64,000 nucleotides of DNA. Source: PALSA-1440 sp050011195 (GTDB lineage Bacteria; Verrucomicrobiota; Verrucomicrobiia; Limisphaerales; UBA8199). The stretch spans positions 1-64,000 of the forward strand of contig JBEKJO010000002.1 of the NCBI GenBank assembly GCA_050011195.1. The letters run 5' to 3'. Position 1 is the stretch's first letter, and each line of letters opens with the position of its first letter. The notes under the pieces are model-generated. The model was given only the letters and a program-made list of their open reading frames with translations, was not told where the DNA came from and ran no database searches. The position numbers and the translations under genes were made by a program. Shown here one piece after another: positions 55,373-64,000 of the stretch.

Positions 55373-56896
55373 TCACTTCTGTATCTTCCTCAGATCAAAC
55401 CCCGGCGGGCGCTCATAGGCGGGCACCACTGCGGCAAAGGAATCCACCCCGAGATAGTATCCGGTGGCATGATCCGATTTGCCTTTGCACTCGAAGCGCA
55501 GGACGTGGGGGCCGGATCTGAGTTTGTGCACGCCCCAGTGGTCTGACACCCGTTTGGCCTCTTGGCTGTAGAGGTCCACCACCGCCAGCTCCTCGCCGTC
55601 GAGGGTCACACGGTAGATGCCGTAATCGCAGGAGTGGATCAGCTTGCCCCAAAGATGCGCCGTGATGTCCTTGTCCAGCTTGAACGCGAACTCCACCCAG
55701 CCCCGGTCGTCCTTGGGCGTGAAGAACAGTTGTTTACCCTCCTTGGAAATGCCGGGCAGGTCCTGCACCTGGATCGGATGGTCCGAGTGTTTGGCCGTGG
55801 GCACCGCCTTCCAGCCGGTGACCAGTTGCAGCGTCCGCTCCGCCAGCCGTTCCGGTCCCGGCGGCAACGCGGGCCAGGGCTTGTGCGGCTCGATCTGATA
55901 CCAGAACGCGACCGAGGACATCAGGTCGTCGCGTTCGATGAAGCCGCTGCCCGTGCCATCCGGGAAGGTCTGCGAACCCTTGTGTTCGATCTCGACGCGC
56001 AGTGATTTCTTGAAGGGCACCGGGTCGGGGACGTGGAACCGGTAGGCCGAGCCGCGATTGCCCGCCGCATAACCCTCCCAAAGCGGCACGCCGTAGAACG
56101 GCCCGTCATGCTGGCGGAATCCCCAGCCGTCGCAGAAGTAATCCTCCGTGCCCGTGCCCCGCAGGCTCGGTTCGGCTTCGCCATCAATAAAGAAGAAATC
56201 GTCGCCCTCGCCATACCAGCCCGCGGACATATTCTGGACGCTTTGGACGGTGCCGACGTAATGGCCGCGGCCCACGAGGTCGGCGATGAGGTAGTTGCGG
56301 CCCATTACGCAGGGAAACTCCTGCCGATACATCGCATGGAAATACGCGGTGTCCCTGGGCAGCGACTTGTGCTTCTGCCAGTCAATATAGTAGTAGAACG
56401 CGTTGCACCGCTTGTCGCTCTCGTTGGTCACCGTGACGCGGGCTGATTTGCGGAAGGGCATGGGCCAGTAGCAGTTCCGCCCCCGCCCATCGGACGAGAC
56501 CTTGATGGGCAGCGAAACGAAGGGCTTGTCCAGTCCATGGCCGACGCCGAAGAAATCCCCAATCGGGCACTCGACGCTGGGATACTTCTCGCCATCCCAG
56601 TAAATCCGCAGCGTCAGGAGTCGCGAGTAAAAGGGCGCCGGGTGCGCGATGGTGTTCCAGAAGTGCGTGATGATGCCCGGGCCTTTGAGGTCCGTCAGCA
56701 CCAGCGTGCCGCCGGGCGCAATCGGGCGCGAGTCAGCGTTCCCATTGCGCCAGTCCGGGTCGGATGACGAGGCCCGCATCGCCTCGAAATCCTTCAGCTT
56801 CTCGATCCCCGAGAGCGGGTTGCCGGGTGAAAGTTGGGCGAGCGCTTGCGCGCACAAACCGAGCGCCAGTCCGAAGGAAAGGAAGCGTGTTTTCAT
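55373..56896 (-). CDS. Exported DUF2961 protein (GH172-like)
   Basis: 507 residues with a signal peptide (MKTRFLSFGLALGLCAQALAQ). DUF2961 marks: RPIAPGGTLVLTDLKGPGIITHFW, LRIYWDGEKYPSVECPIGDFFGVGHG, GWYGEGDDFFFIDGE, and the acidic RGTGTEDYFCDGWGF, which carries a candidate catalytic glutamate. The C-terminal domain (about 370-507) is a second beta-sandwich. Members of this family cleave or rearrange fructofuranose and arabinofuranose glycosides (GH172). Divergent from the URO-D gene; it faces the SBBP copy B gene tail to tail. Confidence 0.88.
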   Translation of the reverse strand: MKTRFLSFGLALGLCAQALAQLSPGNPLSGIEKLKDFEAMRASSSDPDWRNGNADSRPIAPGGTLVLTDLKGPGIITHFWNTIAHPAPFYSRLLTLRIYWDGEKYPSVECPIGDFFGVGHGLDKPFVSLPIKVSSDGRGRNCYWPMPFRKSARVTVTNESDKRCNAFYYYIDWQKHKSLPRDTAYFHAMYRQEFPCVMGRNYLIADLVGRGHYVGTVQSVQNMSAGWYGEGDDFFFIDGEAEPSLRGTGTEDYFCDGWGFRQHDGPFYGVPLWEGYAAGNRGSAYRFHVPDPVPFKKSLRVEIEHKGSQTFPDGTGSGFIERDDLMSSVAFWYQIEPHKPWPALPPGPERLAERTLQLVTGWKAVPTAKHSDHPIQVQDLPGISKEGKQLFFTPKDDRGWVEFAFKLDKDITAHLWGKLIHSCDYGIYRVTLDGEELAVVDLYSQEAKRVSDHWGVHKLRSGPHVLRFECKGKSDHATGYYLGVDSFAAVVPAYERPPGFDLRKIQK

Positions 56897-57025
56897 GGTG
56901 ATATGCGTGTCAGAGTCAACTTTTGCGGGCGCGGATATACAGGGTTCTTCCGGTTAATGCAACTGAAGACTGCGGATTTTGCTAGCCCGGAACACTGCCC
57001 GGGCGCTACGCTCCTCCGCAGCCTT

Positions 57026-58468
57026 ATGAACACGGAACAACTCTACCAGCAACGCCTCAACCGCTACATCACCGCCCTGCGCAACGAGAAGCCGGACATG
57101 GTTCCCCTCCGGCCCTTCGTCGCGGAGTTCACCGCCAAGTACGCGGGCTACACCTGTCAGGAGGTCGCCCACGATTACAACAAGGCGTTCGAGGCCGCCA
57201 TCAAGACTGCCAAGGATTTCGGCTGGGAAGCCGTCGTGCCGAACATGGTCTATGTCTGGACCGGGCTGGCGCAAGCGGTCGGCCTCCGCTATTATGGCAT
57301 CCCCGGCATCGGCATCCCGCACGAAAGCGGCTTCAACTACATCGAGCCGCCCGAGGACCAGGCCTTCATGCGCGCCGACGAATACGACGCGCTCATCGCC
57401 GATCCCACGGCGTTCCTTTACAACGTCTGGCTCCCCCGCGCTTCCACCGAGGTCAGCAAGATCGGCGGGCCAGCGACCTACCGCAACAACCTCTCTTTCG
57501 TGAAGGGCGCCATGGCGATGCTCTCCTATTTCTACGCCTTCGGCCCCCAAATCGCCCGGCTCCGCACTGAGTGCGGCACGGCCTCCGCTATTGCGGGCAT
57601 CTTCAAGGCCCCCTTCGACATCCTTGCCGACAAACTGCGCGGCTATGTCGGCCTCACGATGGACATGCAGACGCAGCCCAACAACGTCCTCAAAGCGTGC
57701 GAGGCCCTCATGCCCCATCTGTGCCACGTGGGCCTGACCACCGCTGACGCGGCTAAGCAAGTCCCCATCGGCTTCTGGATGCACCGCGGGTGCGTGCCCT
57801 TCATCAATCCAAGGACGTTCGCCTCTCACAATTGGCCGACCCTCAAGCCCATTATCGAGGAGTTCTGGAAGAACGGCCACCAAACCTTGTTCTACGCCGA
57901 AGGCAAATGGCGCCACCATTTCGACGCCTTCCGCGAACTGCCCGACCGCAGCATCGTTTTCCACTGCGACCAGGACGACATCTTCCACGTCCACCGCAAA
58001 CTCCACGACAAGTTCGCCCTCAGCGGCGGCATTCCCAACCTGCTGCTCAGCTACGGCCAACCGGGCGAAGTCCGCGCCTTCTGCCGGCGGGTCATTGACG
58101 AAGTCGCCCGCGACGGCGGCTACATCATGGATGCCGGCGCGATCATGCAGGACGACACCAGCATCGAGAACCTCCGCGTCATGACCCAAACGGCGCGCGA
58201 GCACGGCGTTTATAGCGCGGGCACCTACAAACCGCCCGTCCCCACACCGCCCTGCGAAGTGCCGGCGTCGGTGGCGGACCGCCAAAAGCTCAACGGCATG
58301 AAAGGCCGCCCGCAGCCGCGCGTCCGGCCCGGCGTCTGTTTCCCGTGGGAGGAGCGCGTCAAGGAACTCCCGGAAATCACCGGCAGCCCCGAGCTCGTCC
58401 GCCGAATATGGGAAGACATCGACTCCTTCGGAAACATGTATATCTGGCAACTCCTGCTGAGCTTTTAA
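57026..58468 (+). CDS. Uroporphyrinogen decarboxylase-family (URO-D) protein
   Basis: 480 residues from ATG 57026 (MNTEQLYQQRLNRYITALRN); upstream in-frame codons are not family-like. URO-D/methyltransferase barrel: DMVPLRPFVAEF near the start, DFGWEAVVPNMVYVW, the Gly-rich GIPGIGIPHESGFNYIEPP, IVFHCDQDDIF and a C-terminal GGYIMDAGAIMQDDTSIENL. In PVC bacteria such proteins are more often corrinoid-dependent demethylases than heme enzymes; the long sequence and lack of heme neighbours agree with that. The methyl donor is unknown. Confidence 0.82.
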   Translation: MNTEQLYQQRLNRYITALRNEKPDMVPLRPFVAEFTAKYAGYTCQEVAHDYNKAFEAAIKTAKDFGWEAVVPNMVYVWTGLAQAVGLRYYGIPGIGIPHESGFNYIEPPEDQAFMRADEYDALIADPTAFLYNVWLPRASTEVSKIGGPATYRNNLSFVKGAMAMLSYFYAFGPQIARLRTECGTASAIAGIFKAPFDILADKLRGYVGLTMDMQTQPNNVLKACEALMPHLCHVGLTTADAAKQVPIGFWMHRGCVPFINPRTFASHNWPTLKPIIEEFWKNGHQTLFYAEGKWRHHFDAFRELPDRSIVFHCDQDDIFHVHRKLHDKFALSGGIPNLLLSYGQPGEVRAFCRRVIDEVARDGGYIMDAGAIMQDDTSIENLRVMTQTAREHGVYSAGTYKPPVPTPPCEVPASVADRQKLNGMKGRPQPRVRPGVCFPWEERVKELPEITGSPELVRRIWEDIDSFGNMYIWQLLLSF

Positions 58469-58565
58469 TCCAATCCCGGAACCGACACCTTGCCCGCCTC
58501 AACCGCTCTCTGCGCCCTTGACTTCAGCCACGGGACTTTGGATGGTGGATTAGAGACTGAGAGCT

Positions 58566-58802
58566 ATGCCTTTGTACGAATACGAACTCTGCCAAGGGGA
58601 CTGTGCGGTGTGCGGGGGGAAGTTCACCTTGCGCCGGCCGCTCTCAGCGGCGCCGTTGACCCAATGCCCGGCGTGCAAAAAGCCGGTTCGCCGGGTGTGG
58701 TCCACTTTCAATTCGCCCAAGGCGCTTTCGATCTCGGACGCCAAGAAGGCCGGCTTCACCGTCCTCAAGCGCGTCAGCAAGGGCGAATACGAGCGTCAAT
58801 AA
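58566..58802 (+). CDS. FmdB-type zinc-ribbon protein
   Basis: 78 residues. Two CxxC pairs (CAVCGGKF and CPACKKPVRRVW) form a zinc ribbon after the family start MPLYEYELCQ. FmdB-like proteins are small putative regulators; the biochemical role is not established. It ends in ISDAKKAGFTVLKRVSKGEY, a variant of the usual tail. 59 bp separate it from the nnr gene downstream. Confidence 0.85.
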   Translation: MPLYEYELCQGDCAVCGGKFTLRRPLSAAPLTQCPACKKPVRRVWSTFNSPKALSISDAKKAGFTVLKRVSKGEYERQ

Positions 58803-58861
58803 GGGAATAAGCCCAACGATTCCACTTTCGTTGCGGCCCGGAGTGTGTATCTTCCCGCGCC

Positions 58862-60304
58862 ATGCCAGTACCGGTAATCAGCATTGCACAGATGCGCGAC
58901 TGGGAACAGGCCACTTGGGCCGCCGGTCAAACGGAAGCGGAAGTCATTCGCCGTGTCGGGAGGTCTGTCGCCCGCAGCGCCCTTCAGTTGACGCAGCCCG
59001 GGGACCTGATCCTGATCCTCGCGGGCAAAGGCCACAACGGGGAGGACGCCCGCAGCGCCCGCGAACACCTCGCCGACCGCCGGGTCGAGGTGCTGGACGT
59101 GACGGAGACCGCCGCCGATCTGGCGAAGCTGGACACGCTGCTCACATTGCGCCCGGCCCTGACGGTGGATGGTCTGTTCGGCATCGGCCTGGATCGGCCG
59201 CTGGGGCCGGGCTGGGTCAGTTTTATCGAGCGCGTTAATGCCGCGCGCTTGCCGGTGCTGGCCGTGGATGTGCCGTCCGGTTTGAATGGCGACACGGGTG
59301 AGCCGCAAGAGGCGGCGATCGAAGCCTCAGTGACGCTTACGGTGGGCGCGCCCAAGACCGGGTTGCTGCGGGAGGTGGCCTGGCCGTTTGTGGGGCGGCT
59401 CGAAGTCGCCCCGGACGTGGGTCTGGCGCCCTGCCCGCACCAAAGCGAGGTGCAGTGGACTTTGCCGGAGGATTTCGCGGGTTACCCGCCTCAGCGCGCG
59501 GCGGCGACGCACAAAGGCAACTATGGCCATTTGGCGATTGTGGCGGGGAGCCTGGGTTATCATGGCGCGGCGGTGCTGGCGGCGCGCGGCGCCCAACGAG
59601 CGCAACCGGGATTAATCACCCTGCATACCCTTGAAGCGGTTTATCATGCCATCGCGCCGCAACTGGAGGCGGTGATGGTCTCGGTCTGGCTGCCGCAGGG
59701 CAATCTGCCCGGCCTGCACGACGCGATCCTGTTGGGTCCGGGGCTGGCGGCGGCTGACATGCCCGACCAGATGAAGATACTGACGCGGCATCTGTGGCGC
59801 GACTCGTTCCTGCCGGTTGTGGCCGATGCCAGCGCGCTGGACTGGTTGCCGCTCGACCCTGTCCCCAAAAATGCCCTGCGTGTCATCACCCCGCATCCGG
59901 GGGAGGCGGCGCGGTTGTTGCGCACGACCCCGCAGCAAGTGCAAGCCAACCGGCTGAATACCCTGCGCAACGTTTCGCGGCGCTTCGGCAATGCCTGGGT
60001 CGTCTTGAAAGGCCACCAAACACTCATTGGCCGCAGCTCGGGAGACGTCTATGTGAATTCGTCCGGCAATCCGCATCTGGCCCAAGGCGGCAGCGGCGAC
60101 GTGCTGGCCGGCTATCTCGCCGGTTTGCTGGCCCAACCCGAGTTACGGGCCGACCTGCTCCAGACAATTCGTTACGCGGTGTGGCAGCACGGCGCCGCGG
60201 CAGACCGCCTTCAGGCCCTGCGGCCTAACTGGGTGGTGGAGGATTTGGTTGAGGCCGTGGGCACGGTGAAGAGCCGCGGAGCGCCGGCCTCCTCGCCGGC
60301 TTAA
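58862..60304 (+). CDS. nnr: Bifunctional NAD(P)H-hydrate epimerase/dehydratase
   Basis: 480 residues, the standard fused length. The N-terminal YjeF_N epimerase domain (about 1-200) has LILILAGKGHNGEDARSA and VDVPSGLNGDTG. The C-terminal ATP/ADP-dependent dehydratase (about 215-480) has KGNYGHLAIVAGS, ILLGPGLA, ITPHPGEAARLL and the ATP-site motif GGSGDVLAGYLAGLLAQ. It repairs damaged NAD(P)HX. In the epimerase the usual catalytic-site stretch GKGNNGGDG is altered to GKGHNGEDA, so weaker epimerase activity is possible. Confidence 0.93.
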   Translation: MPVPVISIAQMRDWEQATWAAGQTEAEVIRRVGRSVARSALQLTQPGDLILILAGKGHNGEDARSAREHLADRRVEVLDVTETAADLAKLDTLLTLRPALTVDGLFGIGLDRPLGPGWVSFIERVNAARLPVLAVDVPSGLNGDTGEPQEAAIEASVTLTVGAPKTGLLREVAWPFVGRLEVAPDVGLAPCPHQSEVQWTLPEDFAGYPPQRAAATHKGNYGHLAIVAGSLGYHGAAVLAARGAQRAQPGLITLHTLEAVYHAIAPQLEAVMVSVWLPQGNLPGLHDAILLGPGLAAADMPDQMKILTRHLWRDSFLPVVADASALDWLPLDPVPKNALRVITPHPGEAARLLRTTPQQVQANRLNTLRNVSRRFGNAWVVLKGHQTLIGRSSGDVYVNSSGNPHLAQGGSGDVLAGYLAGLLAQPELRADLLQTIRYAVWQHGAAADRLQALRPNWVVEDLVEAVGTVKSRGAPASSPA

Positions 60305-60454
60305 CCCGTCGGCATTCCGACTGGAAAACGCGCCTCTCCGACATTCTCATGCTCTACGCCGGCGTGGACGCCGCCACTCCGCGACTTCGCAATGGCCCTG
60401 GGCCATGGGCTTGCCGCCCCGCAATTTTGCTTCCGTTGGCTGGCGCCATCTGTT

Positions 60455-61462
60455 ATGCCCATTCTCATGGTGCGGACATTTTGGTTAGTCGTCGCCTTGT
60501 TGATCTGCGGGTGGGTTGCTCCCATGGCCCGGGCCGACACGTTTAAGCTCACCAACGGTGAGGAGATCACCGGTGAATTGTTGGCCGGGTCGGCCAATGA
60601 CGCGGGGGTGCAGATCAAGGTGGGAGAAGATGAGTACAAACGCCTGCCGTGGGCCAGTTTCTCCCAGGAGGACTTGAAGAAGTTCGCTAAGGTTCAGAAA
60701 CTCGAGCCCCTGGTCGAGCCGTTTATCGAAATAACACAGGAGGAGAAGATCAAGAAGACCGAGGTCAACATCAAACAACCCGCGCGCCTGGAACGGCCCG
60801 CCCCCCAATCCTTGCTCGGCGCGCTCTCTTCTTCCGGCCTCGGGCTGTTGGTGATGCTGCTGCTTTATGCGGCTAATATCTACGCCGGGTATGAGGTTTC
60901 CATCTTCCGGGCCCGACCGGCGGCGCTGGTCTGCGGCGTCTCTGCCCTGCTGCCGCTCGCGGGGCCGATTATCTTCCTGTCCCTGCCCACCAAGATAGCC
61001 CCGGCCGAGGAAACCTGGGAGACCGTGGGGGCCGCCGCCCCCGAGACCGCCGCGCCAGACGCGGTCAATCCGATGCAGGCGGACGGCGCGGAGCACCCAA
61101 CGACATTGCGCCTGGCGAGTTCGGAACCAGCGGGCGCCGTGAGATTGGGGCATTTCGAGGGAGGGGAGGACAAGCCCGCCATTCCGCCTGCCACGAAGTA
61201 CCAGCGCGGCCAGTTCACCTTCAACCGCCGCTTCTTCGAGACCAAGTTCCCCGGCTTCTTCGGCGTCATTCGTCGCGATGCGGACCGGGACATGGTGCTG
61301 GTCATCAAATCGTCGCGCGGCGAATACACCGGCCAGCGGATCAGCCGCATCGCCGCCAACGATCTCCACTTGCAGGTCCAGCGCGGCCACGCCTCGGAAG
61401 AAGTCATGATCCCCTTCGTCGAGATTCAGGAGATCAAGTTGAAGCACAAAGACGCCAAGTGA
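60455..61462 (+). CDS. Uncharacterised exported membrane protein
   Basis: 335 residues from ATG 60455 (60467 is an alternative). Signal peptide (FWLVVALLICGWVAPMARA), then a small beta domain (DTFKLTNGEEITGELL, KRLPWASFSQEDLKKFAK; about 30-85) of a type often seen at the N-terminus of verrucomicrobial proteins. Two transmembrane segments follow at about 125-145 and 155-180 (LGLLVMLLLYAANIYAG; LVCGVSALLPLAGPIIFLSL), then an Ala/Pro-rich linker and a C-terminal domain with FFETKFPGFFGVIRRDADRD. Family not recognised. The next gene starts 1 bp after the stop. Confidence 0.7.
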   Translation: MPILMVRTFWLVVALLICGWVAPMARADTFKLTNGEEITGELLAGSANDAGVQIKVGEDEYKRLPWASFSQEDLKKFAKVQKLEPLVEPFIEITQEEKIKKTEVNIKQPARLERPAPQSLLGALSSSGLGLLVMLLLYAANIYAGYEVSIFRARPAALVCGVSALLPLAGPIIFLSLPTKIAPAEETWETVGAAAPETAAPDAVNPMQADGAEHPTTLRLASSEPAGAVRLGHFEGGEDKPAIPPATKYQRGQFTFNRRFFETKFPGFFGVIRRDADRDMVLVIKSSRGEYTGQRISRIAANDLHLQVQRGHASEEVMIPFVEIQEIKLKHKDAK

Positions 61463-61463
61463 A

Positions 61464-61700
61464 ATGTCGCAGCAGTTTGGCACCTTCACCGCCAGCGAAC
61501 TCTATTGCCCGAAGTGCGGTCGCGCCCAGCCGGTCCGCGAAAGGCTCCTGTTGGTGCTGCCCAACGGTGAACTCCACGAGTTCCTCTGTTCCCGCTGCGC
61601 CACCTCGCTGGGCAAACGCACGGTGACCGGGCCGGCGGTGACGCCTGCGGCGCGCCGACCGCAACTGCGGCCCCCCCGAACCCGCCGGCTGCTGCGGTAG
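61464..61700 (+). CDS. Small zinc-ribbon protein
   Basis: 78 residues. CPKCGRAQ and CSRCATSLG give a four-cysteine site, followed by a basic tail rich in Arg and Pro. It starts 1 bp after the stop of the membrane-protein gene and ends 21 bp before fmt, so an operon is likely. Function unknown; the basic tail would allow nucleic-acid or ribosome binding, but nothing proves it. Confidence 0.75.
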   Translation: MSQQFGTFTASELYCPKCGRAQPVRERLLLVLPNGELHEFLCSRCATSLGKRTVTGPAVTPAARRPQLRPPRTRRLLR

Positions 61701-61721
61701 CCCACAGCCTTCCCCCCGCTC

Positions 61722-62669
61722 ATGGCTGCATTGCGAATCGTTTTCATGGGCACGGCCGAACTGTCCTGTGACAGCCTGCGGGCGTTGCTTGCATCACCCG
61801 CCTTCCAGGTTGTGGCGGTGGTCACACAGCCGGACCGTCCCAAGGGTCGGGAGCTGAAGCTGCAACCCTCGCCCGTGAAGCAACTCGCCCTGCACGCCGG
61901 TCTCCCGGTCCTCCAGCCCGAACGCGCGCGCGATGAGGTCTTCCTCAGCGCCCTTCGCGAGTTGCAGCCGGACCTGATCGCCGTGGCGGCCTATGGCCAG
62001 ATTCTGCCGCAAAGCATCCTGGACTTGCCGCGCTTCGGTTGCCTCAACCTCCACACTTCCCTGCTGCCCAGGTATCGCGGCGCGGCGCCGATTCAATGGG
62101 CCATCCTCAACGGCGATGCCGAGACCGGCGTTACGATCATGAAGATGGACGCGGGCCTGGACACCGGTGACATTCTGGCTCAGGCGACGACTCTGATTCA
62201 CCCGGAAGACAACTCGGAGACGCTGCACGATCGGCTCGCCCGCATGGGCGCGGAGTTGCTGGTGCGGACCCTGCCCGATTATGTCGCCGGCAAGCTCCTT
62301 GCCCGGCCCCAACCGGTCGAGGGAGCCAGCTACGCCCCTAAGATCAAGAAGCAGGACGGGCGCCTCGATTGGACCCAGCCGGCGCGCGCCCTCTGGAATC
62401 GAGTGCGCGGCTTGGTGCCCTGGCCCGGGGCGTTCAGTTGTTTGCCCGGCCAACCCCAACCGCACCTGCTCAAAATCTGGCAGGCGGAGGTCGTGGAACG
62501 CTCCGGCCAGCCCGGCGAAGTCTTGCAGGCCGACAAAGCCGGCCTTGTGGTTGGCTGTGGCCGCGAGGCTCTGCGCATACTGACCTTGCAGCGCGAAGGC
62601 GGCCGCCGTCTGCCCGCGCCTGAATTCCTCGCCGGACACCCGTTGAAACCCGGCCAAAAGCTGGGCTGA
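61722..62669 (+). CDS. fmt: Methionyl-tRNA formyltransferase
   Basis: Formylates the initiator Met-tRNA using 10-formyl-tetrahydrofolate. 315 residues, full length. Signatures: RIVFMGTAELSCDSLRALL, GYGQ-type AAYGQILPQSILDLP, the catalytic and folate loop LNLHTSLLPRYRGAAPIQWAI, and MDAGLDTGDIL. The C-terminal tRNA-binding domain starts near residue 210 (WTQPARALWNRVRGLVPWPGAF). The usual partner def (peptide deformylase) is not adjacent. Confidence 0.96.
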   Translation: MAALRIVFMGTAELSCDSLRALLASPAFQVVAVVTQPDRPKGRELKLQPSPVKQLALHAGLPVLQPERARDEVFLSALRELQPDLIAVAAYGQILPQSILDLPRFGCLNLHTSLLPRYRGAAPIQWAILNGDAETGVTIMKMDAGLDTGDILAQATTLIHPEDNSETLHDRLARMGAELLVRTLPDYVAGKLLARPQPVEGASYAPKIKKQDGRLDWTQPARALWNRVRGLVPWPGAFSCLPGQPQPHLLKIWQAEVVERSGQPGEVLQADKAGLVVGCGREALRILTLQREGGRRLPAPEFLAGHPLKPGQKLG

Positions 62670-62765
62670 GGCCCTGCGTTAAACCCGTCGAAAAGGGAGC
62701 CCGCTACCCATTCATCATTTGCCTTGACTCTGACATGGTGCCCCCGTAGTCTCACTCAGTTTTGT

Positions 62766-63932
62766 ATGGGTTTTTACACAGAGTATCTGGGAATGCAACT
62801 CGACTTTGGCGGGCTGCAGAGAGAGCGAAAGAAGCAACTCGTTCAGATTTCCGAGCTTCGCGAGAAGCGCGCTGTTTTGGTGATCGCGTCTGACCTGCTC
62901 AAACCAAACAGCACCATTGATTACAGCGACATTCTTCCGGTCCAGGACCAACTCGCCAACTTGAAGGGTGAGGCGATTGACGTGATACTCGAGACCCCGG
63001 GCGGTTTTGCCGAAGCCGCTGAAGACATCATTGCGCTGATTCGCGGCAGATTCGACAACGTCGGCATAATCGTTCCGGGCTGGGCCAAAAGTGCGGGCAC
63101 AATACTGGCGATGGCCGGCGATGAAATACTGATGGGAAGAGGCTCGGCACTTGGCCCGATTGACGCTCAGATCGCTCAGGCTAACGGCAAGCGGTTCTCT
63201 GCGCATGCGTTCCTTGAGGGGTTGAAACAGATAAAGGAGGAGGTAGCGGGGTCAGGAAAACTCAATCCTGCCTACATCCCGATTTTGCAAAACATATCCC
63301 CGGGCGAGATCCAGCACGCTCAGAATGCGCAGGCGTTTTCAGAACGGCTGGTGGCTGACTGGCTGGAGCATTACAAGTTCAAGAACTGGGTACATCGGCG
63401 AGGTTCGGGCGCCCCAGCGACGCCCGCCGAGAAGCGTAAAAGGGCGGAAGAAATTGCCAGAAAGCTCAGCGACCAATCTCAATGGCTCACTCACGGCCGT
63501 TCAATCAGGATCGCCAAACTGGAAAGCGATTTGAATCTGAGAATCACCGATTACAGCAAGAACGCTGACCTCGATGAAGCCATCACACGCTACTACACCC
63601 TCCTGAGGATGACCTTCGACACGAACATGTGCAAACTGTTTGAGACGCCTGCCTCTCAGGTTTACCGCTTCACCGGAGTCCAAAGGGTTCCGAGTCCGCC
63701 CCCGAAACCGATGCTGCACCAGGCGCAAAGCTTGAACATTCGCATCACGTGTGACAAATGCAAAACACCAATAGTGATGCAGGCGAATTTCCTGCCAAAT
63801 CTTGCATTAAAACACGGCAATGTCCCTTTTCCACAAAACAATGTCCTTCACTGCCCCAGTTGCAAAACCGATATAAATGTGGCAAATATAAGATTGCAGG
63901 TAGAAGGCCAAACTGGCAAGAAAGTGGTGTAA
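62766..63932 (+). CDS. SDH-type ClpP-like serine protease with zinc ribbon
   Basis: 388 residues from ATG 62766 (MGFYTEYLGMQLDFGGLQRE). It has the serine dehydrogenase proteinase (PF01972-type) fold, related to ClpP/SppA: LKGEAIDVILETPGGFAEAAEDI, then VPGWAKSAGTILAMAGDEI with the predicted nucleophile Ser at residue 109, and GSALGPIDAQI. The C-terminus holds a zinc ribbon with CDKCKTPI and CPSCKTDINV. No signal peptide. Base composition is lower in G+C than that of the neighbours, and the next gene begins immediately, so it may be part of a recently acquired block. Confidence 0.85.
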   Translation: MGFYTEYLGMQLDFGGLQRERKKQLVQISELREKRAVLVIASDLLKPNSTIDYSDILPVQDQLANLKGEAIDVILETPGGFAEAAEDIIALIRGRFDNVGIIVPGWAKSAGTILAMAGDEILMGRGSALGPIDAQIAQANGKRFSAHAFLEGLKQIKEEVAGSGKLNPAYIPILQNISPGEIQHAQNAQAFSERLVADWLEHYKFKNWVHRRGSGAPATPAEKRKRAEEIARKLSDQSQWLTHGRSIRIAKLESDLNLRITDYSKNADLDEAITRYYTLLRMTFDTNMCKLFETPASQVYRFTGVQRVPSPPPKPMLHQAQSLNIRITCDKCKTPIVMQANFLPNLALKHGNVPFPQNNVLHCPSCKTDINVANIRLQVEGQTGKKVV

Positions 63933-63933
63933 T

Positions 63934-64000
63934 ATGAAAATGCCTCAGCCCGAAACATTTGAAATTGTATTCTCAAAGCGCGAGGAGTTGTTGCAACTGG
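63934..64000 (+). CDS. Start of an unidentified gene, 3' truncated
   Basis: ATG at 63934, one base after the stop of the protease gene, opens a frame running to the window edge (MKMPQPETFEIVFSKREELL and onward). Tight spacing suggests co-transcription with the protease. Too little is present to assign a family. Confidence 0.6.
   Translation, partial: MKMPQPETFEIVFSKREELLQL

Overview
The window is about 64 kb of GC-rich bacterial chromosome with no rRNA, tRNA, CRISPR array, recognisable transposase or phage gene. The gene content points to a Gram-negative member of the Verrucomicrobiota, probably subdivision 3 (Pedosphaera/Limisphaera-like). Evidence: a Kdo/LPS-transport cluster together with HprK/HPr; DUF1080, ThuA, Tat-exported Gfo/Idh/MocA oxidoreductases and DUF2961 proteins; giant Ig-domain and SBBP exported proteins sharing a C-terminal module ending in RFYRA; and a thioester alpha-2-macroglobulin. 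This taxonomic call is inference from gene content only.

Layout. 0-3.4 kb: sugar-phosphate isomerase, Gfo/Idh/MocA oxidoreductase and a secreted DUF1080 protein. 3.7-13.3 kb: housekeeping block recA, infC, glgC, kdsA, kdsC, an LptC/LptA-like protein, lptB, hprK, ptsH, gatC. 13.3-18.5 kb: VIT/VWA protein, OsmC protein, an unknown protein, and a PBP4-type D,D-carboxypeptidase. 19-26.3 kb: a sensory unit (YfiR-like protein, CHASE8/HAMP histidine kinase, hybrid kinase) transcribed away from a TonB-dependent receptor. 26.3-37.2 kb: an Ig/beta-helix exoprotein and the 2080-residue macroglobulin. 37.4-47.1 kb: mostly exported carbohydrate-active or sugar-related proteins (esterase, glycosidase-like protein, Tat oxidoreductase, ThuA, DUF1638, GH36 alpha-galactosidase). 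47.1-51.5 kb: a GalU-like nucleotidyltransferase and an unusual sugar-kinase/UDP-sugar-pyrophosphorylase fusion. 51.5-55.3 kb: an antitoxin-like gene with a toxin stump, then a tandem duplication of an SBBP beta-propeller gene. 55.3-62.7 kb: GH172-like protein, URO-D methyltransferase-like protein, zinc-ribbon proteins, NAD(P)HX repair enzyme, fmt. From 62.7 kb a visibly less GC-rich stretch carries an SDH-type protease and the start of another gene.

The most unusual feature is not a gene. The window is peppered with arrays of 7-, 8- or 9-bp units: at least seven heptamer arrays, three octamer arrays and four nonamer arrays. Several pair a direct run of units with an inverted run. They lie between genes, across one stop codon, and in frame inside at least five coding sequences; one glycosidase-like gene carries the same heptamer array twice and therefore the same decapeptide twice. 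Alongside these sits a three-copy palindromic element with a conserved stem and loop. The second item of interest is the kinase-UDPGP fusion, which with the adjacent alpha-galactosidase suggests a direct route from a freed sugar to a UDP-sugar.
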